From Ignavibacteriota bacterium (GTDB taxonomy: Bacteria > Bacteroidota > Ignavibacteria > Ignavibacteriales > Melioribacteraceae): a DNA stretch of 64,000 bases. The DNA is taken from assembly GCA_016713565.1 (NCBI GenBank), contig JADJOX010000006.1:117805-181804 (forward strand), written 5' to 3'. Position numbers and translations under genes: made by a program. Of the stretch, positions 1 to 8,706 are shown one piece after another; position 1 is the first letter of the stretch; each line of letters opens with the position of its first letter. The notes under the pieces are model-generated. The model saw only the letters and a list, made by a program, of their open reading frames with translations. It was not told the origin of the DNA and searched no databases.

Positions 1-631
1 CACGTTTATATAGTTTTTTCGCAATTCTGCTTGTAATTCCTATTGTTGTATAAATTATAAAGATAAATATGCCAAGAGAAAATATTATAAATTTTACGTT
101 ATGAACATTTTCGCAAATGTAAATTTCACTAATATGATGATGAATAATATTTCCGAAATACTCTAACGCAACAATTGACGAAAATGTAGTAACCAGCAAA
201 GTAGCCATTATAAACATTACATGAATTGGAAGAATTAAACTTCCTATTATCATGTGAAATATGTAAAGCATATAAATTGGTGTTTCAATGGTTCCTGTAA
301 AATAAACCAAAAGCGTAAGGGCAATTAAATCAAAAATCATTTGAAGCAGTGAATAGTGCAGCACATTAAATTTGCCGGGCGTGCTTTTTATTTTGTTTCT
401 GAATAAGAATAAAATAGTATTGTAAATGGCAATACTAATAGAAATTGCAGTAAACCAATTCTTTTGATTTGCAGAAAAAGTTAATCCGAAAATTTGCTGG
501 GCAATAAAGTACAAAAATATTAACATTATTACAGCGCCAAATCGAAGCTGAATAAACCAAACATTCCTGGATTTAATTGATTTCCAGTATTCCTCGTAAT
601 TATATGCCCATTTAGGTACTAGTTTAAACAT
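1..631 (-). CDS. membrane sensor protein, probably histidine kinase N-terminus (partial)
   Basis: Reading the minus strand from the ATG at 631 gives 210 open codons that run off the left edge, so the C-terminus is missing. After a soluble start (MFKLVPKWAYNYEEYW) there are about six hydrophobic membrane segments with short loops, and a His/Glu-rich loop (NIIHHHISEIYICEN). This layout resembles the multi-helix sensory input of RegB-like histidine kinases, but the kinase core is not visible, so that role is an inference. It lies 50 bases downstream of hydA1 on the same strand, separated by a perfect 9-bp hairpin. It is therefore either the last gene of the hydrogenase cluster or partly uncoupled from it. 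Confidence 0.6.
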   Translation of the reverse strand, partial: MFKLVPKWAYNYEEYWKSIKSRNVWFIQLRFGAVIMLIFLYFIAQQIFGLTFSANQKNWFTAISISIAIYNTILFLFRNKIKSTPGKFNVLHYSLLQMIFDLIALTLLVYFTGTIETPIYMLYIFHMIIGSLILPIHVMFIMATLLVTTFSSIVALEYFGNIIHHHISEIYICENVHNVKFIIFSLGIFIFIIYTTIGITSRIAKKLYKR

Positions 632-644
632 AGTTTTATTTAAC

Positions 645-668
645 CAGACTCACCCAAAAGTGAGTCTG
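645..668 (-). terminator. 9-bp perfect hairpin after hydA1
   Basis: CAGACTCAC and GTGAGTCTG form a perfect 9-bp stem around a 6-base loop, placed between the hydA1 stop and the start of the membrane sensor. Neither side is followed by a clean T-run. It may therefore be an mRNA-end or processing hairpin, or a weak terminator, rather than a canonical intrinsic terminator. Confidence 0.45.
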
Positions 669-681
669 ATTTGTAATTAAT

Positions 682-2598
682 TTATGCAATATATTTTCCG
701 CGTTTAACATAAGTCGTGTGTAATAGTTTATGTGATAAGTGTCCGCAAGGTCCTTCAGTTAGGAAATTCTCATAAATAAAATTTACATGTGGGTTTTCAT
801 GAGATTTTCTAATAGGCAATCCTGCTTCTTCTTGATAAATCGCTTCGGCTCTTTTCTTTCTAATTTCCGCACTTGTCGGAATTGGCTGACCGCCGCCACC
901 TAAACATCCACCAGGACAACCCATAAATTCAATAAAATGACATTCACTGAATTTACCTCCGGCTTTTATATCTTCCATAACCTTTTTGGCATTGGCGGTT
1001 CCATGTGCAACTGCAACTTTTAATGTCGCTCCTTTTAACCAATCCCAACTGGTAAAATACTTCTTGTAGATTTCCGGAACTTCACCGACTTTATCAATTG
1101 GTAATTCCACATACTTAATTCCGTCAAAACCTCTTAACGGAATAATGTTGGCATTCTCAAATATATCTTCAACTTTTAATCCGGTTACCAATTCAACAAC
1201 TGTTCTTAATGCGGCTTCCATTACACCGCCCGATGCACCAAATATCAAACCTGCTCCTGACGCATTTCCAAACGGATCATCAAAATCGGATTTTGGCATT
1301 TCCGGTAAAAATATTCCCGCTTCTTTGATCATTTGAGCTAGTTCTCTTGTTGTTAAACCATAATCGACATCCTTAAAGCCAGAATCAACCATTTCAGGTC
1401 TGTTGCATTCAAACTTTTTAGCCGAACAAGGCATGAGCGCAACCGTAACAATATCTTTTGGATCGACCTCGGCTTTTTGAGCGTAAAAGGTTTTTATTAC
1501 CGCTCCGAACATTTGCTGTGGTGATTTAGCAGAACTTAAATTATCGATATAGTCCGTATAGAAATGTTCCAGATATTTTACCCAACCTGGTGAACACGAA
1601 GTAAATTGAGGCAATACTGCATTTGGATCTTTTTTCACAAGAGCGTTGTAAAGTCTTAAAATTAATTCGGTACCTTCTTCCATAATTGTAAGATCTGCTG
1701 TAAAATCTGTATCAAATACTTTATCAAATCCAATTCTTTTTAATGCTGTGTTCAATTCTCCTGTTAATGAATGTCCCGCTTCTAATCCAAATTCCTCTCC
1801 TATAGCAGCTCTTGGAGAAGGCGCGGTTTGAATTACCACATGCTTTTTCGGATCATCAATAGCGGCCCAAATTTCATCTCTCGGATCATTTGCTCTTAAT
1901 GCTCCGGTTGGGCATCTGTTTATGCACTGACCGCAATTAATACAAATTACATCAGAAAGTTGCTTTTCAAAGAACGTTCCGATATGAGTTTCTGCCCCTC
2001 TGTCAATTGCTTCAAGAACACCGACTTCCTGTAAATCAATACAAGTTCTAACGCATCTTTTGCAAAGAACGCATTTATCCATATCTCTTACTACTGAGTA
2101 TGAAGAATTATCAATTTCAAATTTCGGCACGGATTTATGTCCAAAATTATAATGATCAACACCATACTCTTTTGCTAAAGACTGAAGTTCACAATTATTA
2201 TTTCTAAAGCATGAATAACATTCACCGTAATGTTCGCTTAACAAAAGATCAATAATATGTTTTCTGGCTTTTCTAACCATTGGTGTAGATGTGTGAATTT
2301 TAATAGTTGACGTTATAGGAAACGCGCATGAAGCTTGAAGCGTTCTCATTCCTTCAATTTCAACAACGCATAAACGGCAAACACCAGCTACGCATAAATC
2401 AGGATGGTGGCATAATGTTGGAATATGAATATTATTATCGCGGCACGCTTCAAGAATTGTTGTACCCATAGGGACAGTTAATTGTTTTTCATTAATTTGA
2501 ATTTTAACCGATCCGCCAATATATTCCGGATTTTTAGGTTTTTCAATAATATGAGGTTTTTGACTTATCGGCGCTCTATCATGTTTAAAATCTTCCAT
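682..2598 (-). CDS. hydA: [FeFe] hydrogenase catalytic subunit HydA (set 1)
   Basis: This is the catalytic subunit of a trimeric NAD-linked [FeFe] hydrogenase, interconverting H+ and H2 in the cytoplasm with partners HydB1 and HydC1. An N-terminal extension of about 30 residues precedes a [2Fe-2S] domain (CHHPDLC...CRLC). Then come a His/Cys-ligated [4Fe-4S] site (HYGECYSC...C), two [4Fe-4S] clusters (CVLCKRC, CINCGQC) and the H-cluster domain. H-cluster motifs are TSCSPGW (C335, then Ser336), MPCSAKKFE (C391) and FMGCPGGCLGGGGQP (C561, C565). Ser336 occupies the place of the second Cys of the canonical TSCCP motif, which normally binds the cubane. ATG at 2598 is preferred over GTG at 2601 because of the upstream GGAGG. 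The start overlaps the hydB1 end. Confidence 0.93.
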   Translation of the reverse strand: MEDFKHDRAPISQKPHIIEKPKNPEYIGGSVKIQINEKQLTVPMGTTILEACRDNNIHIPTLCHHPDLCVAGVCRLCVVEIEGMRTLQASCAFPITSTIKIHTSTPMVRKARKHIIDLLLSEHYGECYSCFRNNNCELQSLAKEYGVDHYNFGHKSVPKFEIDNSSYSVVRDMDKCVLCKRCVRTCIDLQEVGVLEAIDRGAETHIGTFFEKQLSDVICINCGQCINRCPTGALRANDPRDEIWAAIDDPKKHVVIQTAPSPRAAIGEEFGLEAGHSLTGELNTALKRIGFDKVFDTDFTADLTIMEEGTELILRLYNALVKKDPNAVLPQFTSCSPGWVKYLEHFYTDYIDNLSSAKSPQQMFGAVIKTFYAQKAEVDPKDIVTVALMPCSAKKFECNRPEMVDSGFKDVDYGLTTRELAQMIKEAGIFLPEMPKSDFDDPFGNASGAGLIFGASGGVMEAALRTVVELVTGLKVEDIFENANIIPLRGFDGIKYVELPIDKVGEVPEIYKKYFTSWDWLKGATLKVAVAHGTANAKKVMEDIKAGGKFSECHFIEFMGCPGGCLGGGGQPIPTSAEIRKKRAEAIYQEEAGLPIRKSHENPHVNFIYENFLTEGPCGHLSHKLLHTTYVKRGKYIA

Positions 2599-3796
2599 CA
2601 CCGCCTCCGTTTGGGTAATTTAACACTTCATCTTTAAAGTTTTCTAAAATTGATATAAATGAGTTCGGACTTGATTGACCCAAACCGCATTTTGAGGCAA
2701 CCTGCATTGTTTTTCCAAGATCTTTAAGCTTATTTAAATAAGTGAATGTAAGCTCGCCCTTTTCAATTAGTTTTACACCTTCTAAAAGTTTAACATTCCC
2801 AATTCTGCACGGCGTACATTGACCGCAAGATTCTTCAACAAAAAACTCCATAAAATTTTTCAAAACTTTAAGCATATTTCTTGATTCATTAAAAATAATT
2901 ATCGATCCGCCCGTTGCGATATCCTCATAAGAAAGTTTTCGATGGAATTGTGATTTTGGTAAGCAAGTTCCGGATGCTCCGCCTATTTGTACCGCTTTTG
3001 TATTCTTTGCGTTAACTAAATCGAGAACTTCATTGATCGTTGTTCCCCAAGGCAATTCATAAACTCCGGGTTTTTCACAATCTCCGGAAACAGAAAACAA
3101 TTTAGATCCGGTTGATTTATCAGTGCCTACATTTAAAAACCAATCGGCACCTTTTAAAATAATGTGAGGAATTGTAGCTAAAGTTTCAACATTATTTACG
3201 GATGTAGGTTTTCCGTTATAGCCTGTATTTACGGGATAAGGCGGTCTATTTCTTGCTTCACCTCTATTTCCCTCCAATGATTCTATTAAAGCCGTTTCTT
3301 CTCCGCAAACATAAGCGCCTGAACCCAAAAATATTTCAATATCAAAATCAAATCCTTCCCTTCCTAAAATATTTTTCCCAAGTAAATTATCTTTTCTCAT
3401 TTCATTTAAATAGTCTGTAAGCGATTTCAATAAATATTCATATTCGCCGCGTAAATAAATAATTCCTTTTTTTGCGCCAATTGTGTAACCGGCAATGACC
3501 ATTCCATCCATAACTAATTCTGGATATTCAACCAAAAGTACTCGGTCTTTAAATGTTCCCGGTTCGCCTTCATCTGCATTGCATATAATATACTTTACAT
3601 CACTGATAGAAGCCGCTGTCAGCATCCATTTCGTTGAAGTTGGAAATCCAGCACCGCCTCTACCCTTTAATTTAGAAGTTTTTAATTCATATAAAATATC
3701 TTCTCTTTTTAATGATAATGCTTTTATTATTCCTTCCCCTCTGGTGTAAGGAGAAAAAATGACTTTACCATCTCTAACTTTTTTTGTAGTCTCCAT
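2585..3796 (-). CDS. hydB: NuoF-like NAD(H)/FMN hydrogenase subunit HydB (set 1, short form)
   Basis: This is the flavoprotein that exchanges electrons between NAD(H) and the hydrogenase Fe-S chain. The 403 residues contain the glycine-rich NADH/FMN loop GRGGAGFP (45-52) and NADEGEPG (73-80). The N3-type [4Fe-4S] motif follows (ESCGQCTPC, C324/C327/C330, plus C370 in KCGLGQ). Unlike HydB2 in the same cluster (656 residues), it lacks both the N-terminal thioredoxin-like [2Fe-2S] domain and the C-terminal two-cluster ferredoxin domain. It is thus a NuoF core only. A GGAGAA site precedes the ATG. It lies 7 bases after hydC1 and overlaps hydA1, so the three are probably translated as one unit. 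Confidence 0.93.
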   Translation of the reverse strand: METTKKVRDGKVIFSPYTRGEGIIKALSLKREDILYELKTSKLKGRGGAGFPTSTKWMLTAASISDVKYIICNADEGEPGTFKDRVLLVEYPELVMDGMVIAGYTIGAKKGIIYLRGEYEYLLKSLTDYLNEMRKDNLLGKNILGREGFDFDIEIFLGSGAYVCGEETALIESLEGNRGEARNRPPYPVNTGYNGKPTSVNNVETLATIPHIILKGADWFLNVGTDKSTGSKLFSVSGDCEKPGVYELPWGTTINEVLDLVNAKNTKAVQIGGASGTCLPKSQFHRKLSYEDIATGGSIIIFNESRNMLKVLKNFMEFFVEESCGQCTPCRIGNVKLLEGVKLIEKGELTFTYLNKLKDLGKTMQVASKCGLGQSSPNSFISILENFKDEVLNYPNGGGDGRF

Positions 3797-3803
3797 TTTC
3801 TCC

Positions 3804-4277
3804 TCACTTTACCTCATTTAAAATTTGAATTGCTTTTTCCGGAGTTAGTTTTGTATAAACTCTATCGTTTACAGTCATAGCCGGCGATTCATCACATAAT
3901 CCTAAACAATTTGCAAATTCTACAGTAAACTTGTTATCTTTTGTTGTCTCACCGATCTTTACTTTTAATTCACGTTCAACTGCTTTAACTAATGCGTCTT
4001 TACCTTTCATATCACATGATATAGTTTGACAAATTCTTACAATATTTCTTCCCTTGGGTTTTGAATTCAAAAAAGAGTAAAAAGAAATAACGCTGTACAC
4101 TTCAACCGGATGTATATTTAAATGACGGGCAATTTCTTGCTGTGCATAGTCGGAAATGTAACGGTGTTTTTTTTGAATTTCATGTAAAATGGTTAATAAT
4201 GCTGATCTTTCCTTTCCATACCTATTAACCAAAGTATCAATTTCTTCGGCAAGCGAAGTTTTTTCTTCAATCAACAT
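3804..4277 (-). CDS. hydC: NuoE-like [2Fe-2S] hydrogenase subunit HydC (set 1)
   Basis: A 157-residue thioredoxin-like ferredoxin subunit of the NuoE/HydC family, which passes electrons between flavin and hydrogenase. An N-terminal helical region is followed by the [2Fe-2S] domain. The ligands are C83 and C88 (CQTISC) and C124 and C128 (CLGLC), the usual Cx4C...Cx3C spacing. Its length matches the family. It heads the second hydrogenase trio of the cluster, directly after a receiver-only regulator with a gap of 20 bases. Confidence 0.92.
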   Translation of the reverse strand: MLIEEKTSLAEEIDTLVNRYGKERSALLTILHEIQKKHRYISDYAQQEIARHLNIHPVEVYSVISFYSFLNSKPKGRNIVRICQTISCDMKGKDALVKAVERELKVKIGETTKDNKFTVEFANCLGLCDESPAMTVNDRVYTKLTPEKAIQILNEVK

Positions 4278-4297
4278 ATCTAAATCTCCAAAATTTC

Positions 4298-4660
4298 TTA
4301 AAGTAGATTTTTAACTTTTCTAATTAATTCTTCAGGCGAAATTGGTTTTTCTACAAAATCATCGACAGGAACAAGATCATTTGCTCCAAACTGCAATCCT
4401 ATTGCTTTGGAAATTGAAGTATACATCAAAATCGGAGTTTTAATTTTATCCTTTCTTAGTCTTTGAGCCAGAAAAAATCCGTCATCGGCTTCATCCATCA
4501 TCACATCAAGAATAATTAAATCAGGTTTTTCTGATACTACAACTTCATAACCTGTTGTCGGATTACTTGCAGTAATAACTTTATGCCCATTCGCTTCAAG
4601 TATTAAAGTACTTGCTTCAAGAATATCTGGATCATCATCAATTACAGCGATTAGTGCCAT
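4298..4660 (-). CDS. single-domain response regulator
   Basis: A CheY-type receiver domain of 120 residues with no output domain. The acidic pocket (IDDD), the phosphoacceptor Asp52 (LIILDVMMD) and the conserved Lys near the end (EKPISP) are visible. The insertion after the Asp (DEADDGFF) resembles the other stand-alone receiver of this cluster. It sits between the histidine kinase (4687-6162) and hydC1. A likely role is a phosphorelay intermediate or protein-level switch for the hydrogenases; that role is inferred from position only. Confidence 0.88.
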   Translation of the reverse strand: MALIAVIDDDPDILEASTLILEANGHKVITASNPTTGYEVVVSEKPDLIILDVMMDEADDGFFLAQRLRKDKIKTPILMYTSISKAIGLQFGANDLVPVDDFVEKPISPEELIRKVKNLL

Positions 4661-4686
4661 ATTTATCTCCTAGGTTAAGTGTAAAT

Positions 4687-6162
4687 TTATTTAAAAGGGA
4701 ATTGTACCGTAAATGTACTTCCTTCATTGTACACACTTTCAACCGAAATTTTTCCATTATTTATTTCAATCAATTTTTTCACAATAGATAAACCCAAGCC
4801 AGTGCCGCTGATTTCTCTTGTGTATTTATTTTTTACCCTAAAAAATTGTTGGAACAAAGAATTTTGGTCTTCAGGCTTCAACCCAATACCGGTATCATTA
4901 ATAGATACCGAAACAAAATTTTTATTTATTGCATACTCAATATTAATTTTACCTTCATCTTTATTATACTTTACCGCATTACTTAAAAGATTGGAAAATA
5001 TTTTTGTTATATCGTTTCTATCTATTTTAATCGTTGGAAGATTTGAAATTGAGTTAATATTAACAATTATCTTTTTCTTTTTTATTTCTAATTCTAAAAC
5101 ATCCAGACAATTATTTATTATTTCCGATAAATCAATAATTTCTGTTTGTTTAATTACTGAGGTAGTTTCTAGTCTTGATATATCCAGCAGATCATTAACT
5201 AAATTCAGTGAACTTTTTAATCTTAAAAGCGATCTGTTCAAATATTGTTTTTGTTTGTCTTCTGCGACTAAAATTGAAGTATTTGTTAATATCTCTAAAT
5301 ATCCTAAAACGGCGGCTAAAGGTGTTTTCAACTCATGTGCAACCATAGATACAAATTGCGATTTCAAAACTTCAATTTGCTTAAGTCCGGTTATGTTTTT
5401 TAACACAACAACAACGCCGGCAAAAGTACCGTCGGGATGCGGCACTCTTGAACAAGTTGCTTCAATAACAAATTCATTATTGGGTAAAATTTCAACTTCT
5501 GTATTATATGATTTTTCTGAGGGATTTGGCGTATTCAATATTTCATTAACTAAATCTCCAATTTGAGGAGGAAGTTTATCAATTATAGGTTCTTCAATTA
5601 CCAGCTCATCTATATTTAGTTTTTGAAGACAAGCTTTGTTAAAATAAACTAACTTTCTTTCTTTATTGATTAGTAAAACACCGCTGCTGATTGATTCGAT
5701 AATTGTGTTGAGTCGACTTTTTTCATGTGCAATTTCTAATAAATTTTTCTGTCTTTCGCGTCTGAGTTCTTCGGCTTCTAATAAAAGTATCCTTTGTTTA
5801 TAACCTTTTTCTATCTCATGAATTAAATCGTCGGGCGTGAATGGTTTTAAAATATAATTAAATGCGCCTAGACGCGTTGCTTCAATTGCGGTTTCGTAAC
5901 TTGCGTAAGCCGTTACAATAAAGCAAACTGTGGAAGGTTTTTTTTCTTTGATTTCCTTAAGTACATCAAGTCCGTCAATATCAGGCATTTTTAAATCGAT
6001 TAAAACAATATCAAAATCTGTTTCCAGACTTTTTCTAATGCCTTCTGTACCGTTTTCCGCGGTTGATACAATAAAACTTTTTCTTGAAAGTAGTTTTTCT
6101 GTACCAAGTCGAAGACCTTTTTCATCTTCTACTATTAATATTTTTGGATAATGAATATCCAT
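4687..6162 (-). CDS. receiver-PAS-histidine kinase hybrid
   Basis: A cytoplasmic hybrid sensor of 491 residues. The order is an N-terminal receiver with Asp56 (DIVLIDLKMPD), then a linker helix of about 25 residues. A PAS domain follows at about 150-260, with a typical start (LNTIIESISSGVLLINKERK). The HisKA domain has His276 (VAHELKTP), and the HATPase has an N-box (LLSNAVKYN), DTGIGL and a G2 box (GTGLGLSIV). There are no membrane segments. An N-terminal receiver fused to a kinase suggests an intermediate step in a phosphorelay, plausibly receiving phosphate from the hydrogenase-like sensor upstream in the same gene run. The ligand of the PAS domain cannot be read from the sequence. Confidence 0.9.
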   Translation of the reverse strand: MDIHYPKILIVEDEKGLRLGTEKLLSRKSFIVSTAENGTEGIRKSLETDFDIVLIDLKMPDIDGLDVLKEIKEKKPSTVCFIVTAYASYETAIEATRLGAFNYILKPFTPDDLIHEIEKGYKQRILLLEAEELRRERQKNLLEIAHEKSRLNTIIESISSGVLLINKERKLVYFNKACLQKLNIDELVIEEPIIDKLPPQIGDLVNEILNTPNPSEKSYNTEVEILPNNEFVIEATCSRVPHPDGTFAGVVVVLKNITGLKQIEVLKSQFVSMVAHELKTPLAAVLGYLEILTNTSILVAEDKQKQYLNRSLLRLKSSLNLVNDLLDISRLETTSVIKQTEIIDLSEIINNCLDVLELEIKKKKIIVNINSISNLPTIKIDRNDITKIFSNLLSNAVKYNKDEGKINIEYAINKNFVSVSINDTGIGLKPEDQNSLFQQFFRVKNKYTREISGTGLGLSIVKKLIEINNGKISVESVYNEGSTFTVQFPFK

Positions 6163-6283
6163 AAAATTTAGAGATTACTCTCTATTTAATTTTGAATTTA
6201 TAATAAAAACAACAAGAATTACTATGCGAATGATGTTTCTTCAAAACCATTAAATTCAAATATTTAGTTTTTATCAAAACGAA

Positions 6284-6691
6284 TTAAACTTCATAATATT
6301 TATTTATCTTTGAGACTAATTCTTCAATTACAACAGGTTTATTTATTAACCCGTCGCATTTGATCCATTTTTTCTCTTCTTTTGTAACGGCACTGAATTT
6401 AAAACCAGTTTCATAAGTAGCCGAAGTAAGAATAAATACCGGTATCTTTTTACCTTGTTCGGTTTTTTTAATTTTATTGCAAAGAACAAAACCGCTGTCA
6501 TGTTCTTCCATAATTAAATCAACTATTGCCGCGTCAGGATTTATTTCATTAAATTTATTTATCCCGTCCTTTGTGTTTTCAGCTGTATAAACAGTTACAT
6601 TATACGCTTCCAATAAAATTTTATTTTGCTCAAGCAAATCAATATCATCATCTACCAGCAAAATATTTTTTACTTTTTCATTTAATTGCAT
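6284..6691 (-). CDS. single-domain response regulator
   Basis: A receiver domain of 135 residues without a DNA-binding domain. The acidic cluster DDD near residue 14, phosphoacceptor Asp58 (AAIVDLIMEEHDSG) and a late Lys (NKPV) are present. Its start overlaps the end of the hydrogenase-kinase gene by 10 bases, which implies translational coupling. It is therefore the most likely direct phosphate acceptor of that sensor. The absence of any output domain means the downstream target must be another protein. Confidence 0.88.
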   Translation of the reverse strand: MQLNEKVKNILLVDDDIDLLEQNKILLEAYNVTVYTAENTKDGINKFNEINPDAAIVDLIMEEHDSGFVLCNKIKKTEQGKKIPVFILTSATYETGFKFSAVTKEEKKWIKCDGLINKPVVIEELVSKINKYYEV

Positions 6692-8694
6692 ATTAATAAT
6701 TCCTTACTCATATTCATTTTTAATTCTTGTTGAATTGGAAGTTGAACGGTAAATGTCGATCCCTCATTGATTTTACTTTTCACCTCAATATTTCCTTTGT
6801 GCATTTTTACAATTCCGTAACTAATTGCTAAGCCTAGTCCTGTACCTTTTCCAATTTTTTTTGTGGTGAAAAATGGAACGAACAACTTACTTTTATTATC
6901 TTCTTCAATGCCGGTTCCGGTATCGTTTATTTCAATATTTAATTTATTATTTGATATGAAAACTTTTATTTTTACTTCCTTTGTGCTTGAGTCTTCGGTT
7001 GATTCGCACGCGTTGGTTATCAAGTTTATTAAAACTTGTTTTATCTGATCTCTGTCGAAATTAAATTTTTCTTCCGGCAAGGTTGATGCAAATGATAATT
7101 TAACATCACTGAACTTGGGATTAACTTTAATTGACTTTATTACATCGTTTATAGTTTTACAAATATTTATTTTTTCAATATTTAAAGAACCTTGCCGCGC
7201 AAAATTCAGAAGATTAGAAACTATTTTCTTGCAACGGTCGGTTTCATCTATTATCATTTTTACGTCTTCAACATTTGAAATCTTAGTCGTTTTATTTTCG
7301 ATGTCTTCTTTTAGGATAGAAGCAAATAATAAAATTGTTCCAAGCGGATTATTTATTTCATGAGCAACGCCGGCTGCAAGCTGACCAATGGAAGCTAATT
7401 TTTCCGCATTTTGAAGCTGAGCTTGAGTGTCTTTTAATTCATCGTATGCTTTTTCCATTTTGTCAATTAAGAATGGAAGACACATATCTTTTTCCGCAAT
7501 TCCTTTAGCTATATTTACCGCATATTCTCTGCATGTTTTATAACCGCAAGCTCCACAGTTTAATTCGTCTTGCTTTGTTATTTTATTGGTTGAAGATAAT
7601 ATTTGCTTTATACTGGCTTCATTCGGCATTGGAATGCGCTGAGATTTACTTTTAAAATTTCTTTTTAAATTCAGATTGCGGCTATTATATATTTCGCTTT
7701 TCCAAATATTTTTATCAACATGAGTAATGTTTTCTTCAATATATTCAATTACTTTTTCTCTTCGGACATAATAATTCATATCTGTTTCAATAGCCGGTCC
7801 ACTGATGCAACCTTCACAAAATAATATATCGACAAATGATGATTTGATCTTTCCTTCTGAAATATCTTGAATCAATTCTTCAACTTTTTGTTTTCCATCA
7901 ACAACAATTATCTTTTTCCCAAGAACATCACTTTCTAAACTTGCTGTTTTTAGCAATCCGCCTGAAAGCGCATAAGATTTTCCCATATTAGCGTAAGGAG
8001 GATCAAAAAATGAATCTTCGTAATCATTCAGATTAATATTTTTTAACGCAAATATTTTCTTTAATTCGGTAAATGTTAATACTCCGTCAATAGCATCATT
8101 AACTTCTTCATCGGTATATTCACTTTTTTTTGCAACACATGGTCCAATAAAAATAACTTTAGTTTCGTTGCCAAATTTATCTTTTAAATATCTGCCTGTG
8201 GCAACCATTGGTGAAACTATTTTAGCTAAATTGTCTACCAAATCCGCATAATATTTTTCAATAAAATTTACAATTGCGGGACAAGGTGATGATATTACAA
8301 CTTTATCATGATGTCCTTCCCAATAATTATTATATTCTTGGCTTATAAGATCGGCGCCAAATGCAGTTTCAATTACTTTGGAAAATCCTATTGCTTTTAG
8401 CGCATTTGGAATTTTAAAATAATTATCGGGAAAAGCTGCCGCAAATGCGGGAGCTATAATTGCTATTGTGTTGAAGTTCGGTATCAGAAAATCCAAAACA
8501 TTATCAATATCACTGACTATTTTTTTTGCTTCCTGCGAACAAACTTTTACGCAATGACCGCAGCTAATACATCTATTAGACAACACAATTGCCTGTCCTT
8601 CAAAAACTTTGATGGCTTTTTCTGGACATTCTCTTACGCAAGAGTAGCATCTTTTACATTTATGCGAAATTGTGCTGACTATTCCGTTGTTCAT
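6682..8694 (-). CDS. [FeFe]-hydrogenase-like sensor fused to histidine kinase
   Basis: A 670-residue soluble fusion. A two-cluster ferredoxin comes first (C13/C16/C19/C23 and C42/C45/C48/C52). An [FeFe]-hydrogenase large-subunit domain (about 75-320) follows, then a Cys-rich Fe-S domain (C380, C383, C388, C405), a coiled linker, HisKA with His445 (GVAHEINNP) and an HATPase (N-box LITNACES, GTGLGLAIS). H-cluster motifs are altered. TSCCP is SSPCP, keeping the cubane-ligand Cys138 but losing the proton-relay Cys. MPC is GPC (Cys186). The last motif is FCEGCISGP (Cys293, Cys296), a Cx2C spacing in place of the usual Cx3C. This pattern suits a sensory rather than catalytic protein, similar in idea to HydS-type proteins. 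It probably reports H2 or redox state to the adjacent receivers. Confidence 0.88.
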   Translation of the reverse strand: MNNGIVSTISHKCKRCYSCVRECPEKAIKVFEGQAIVLSNRCISCGHCVKVCSQEAKKIVSDIDNVLDFLIPNFNTIAIIAPAFAAAFPDNYFKIPNALKAIGFSKVIETAFGADLISQEYNNYWEGHHDKVVISSPCPAIVNFIEKYYADLVDNLAKIVSPMVATGRYLKDKFGNETKVIFIGPCVAKKSEYTDEEVNDAIDGVLTFTELKKIFALKNINLNDYEDSFFDPPYANMGKSYALSGGLLKTASLESDVLGKKIIVVDGKQKVEELIQDISEGKIKSSFVDILFCEGCISGPAIETDMNYYVRREKVIEYIEENITHVDKNIWKSEIYNSRNLNLKRNFKSKSQRIPMPNEASIKQILSSTNKITKQDELNCGACGYKTCREYAVNIAKGIAEKDMCLPFLIDKMEKAYDELKDTQAQLQNAEKLASIGQLAAGVAHEINNPLGTILLFASILKEDIENKTTKISNVEDVKMIIDETDRCKKIVSNLLNFARQGSLNIEKINICKTINDVIKSIKVNPKFSDVKLSFASTLPEEKFNFDRDQIKQVLINLITNACESTEDSSTKEVKIKVFISNNKLNIEINDTGTGIEEDNKSKLFVPFFTTKKIGKGTGLGLAISYGIVKMHKGNIEVKSKINEGSTFTVQLPIQQELKMNMSKELLICN

Positions 8695-8706
8695 CTAATT
8701 TAATTT

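Noticed and set aside
4727..5566. Long plus-strand frame of 279 codons opposite the hybrid kinase gene
   Set aside because: It is the antisense shadow of a well-supported histidine kinase; composition is Phe/Ile/Ser-rich as expected for a shadow.
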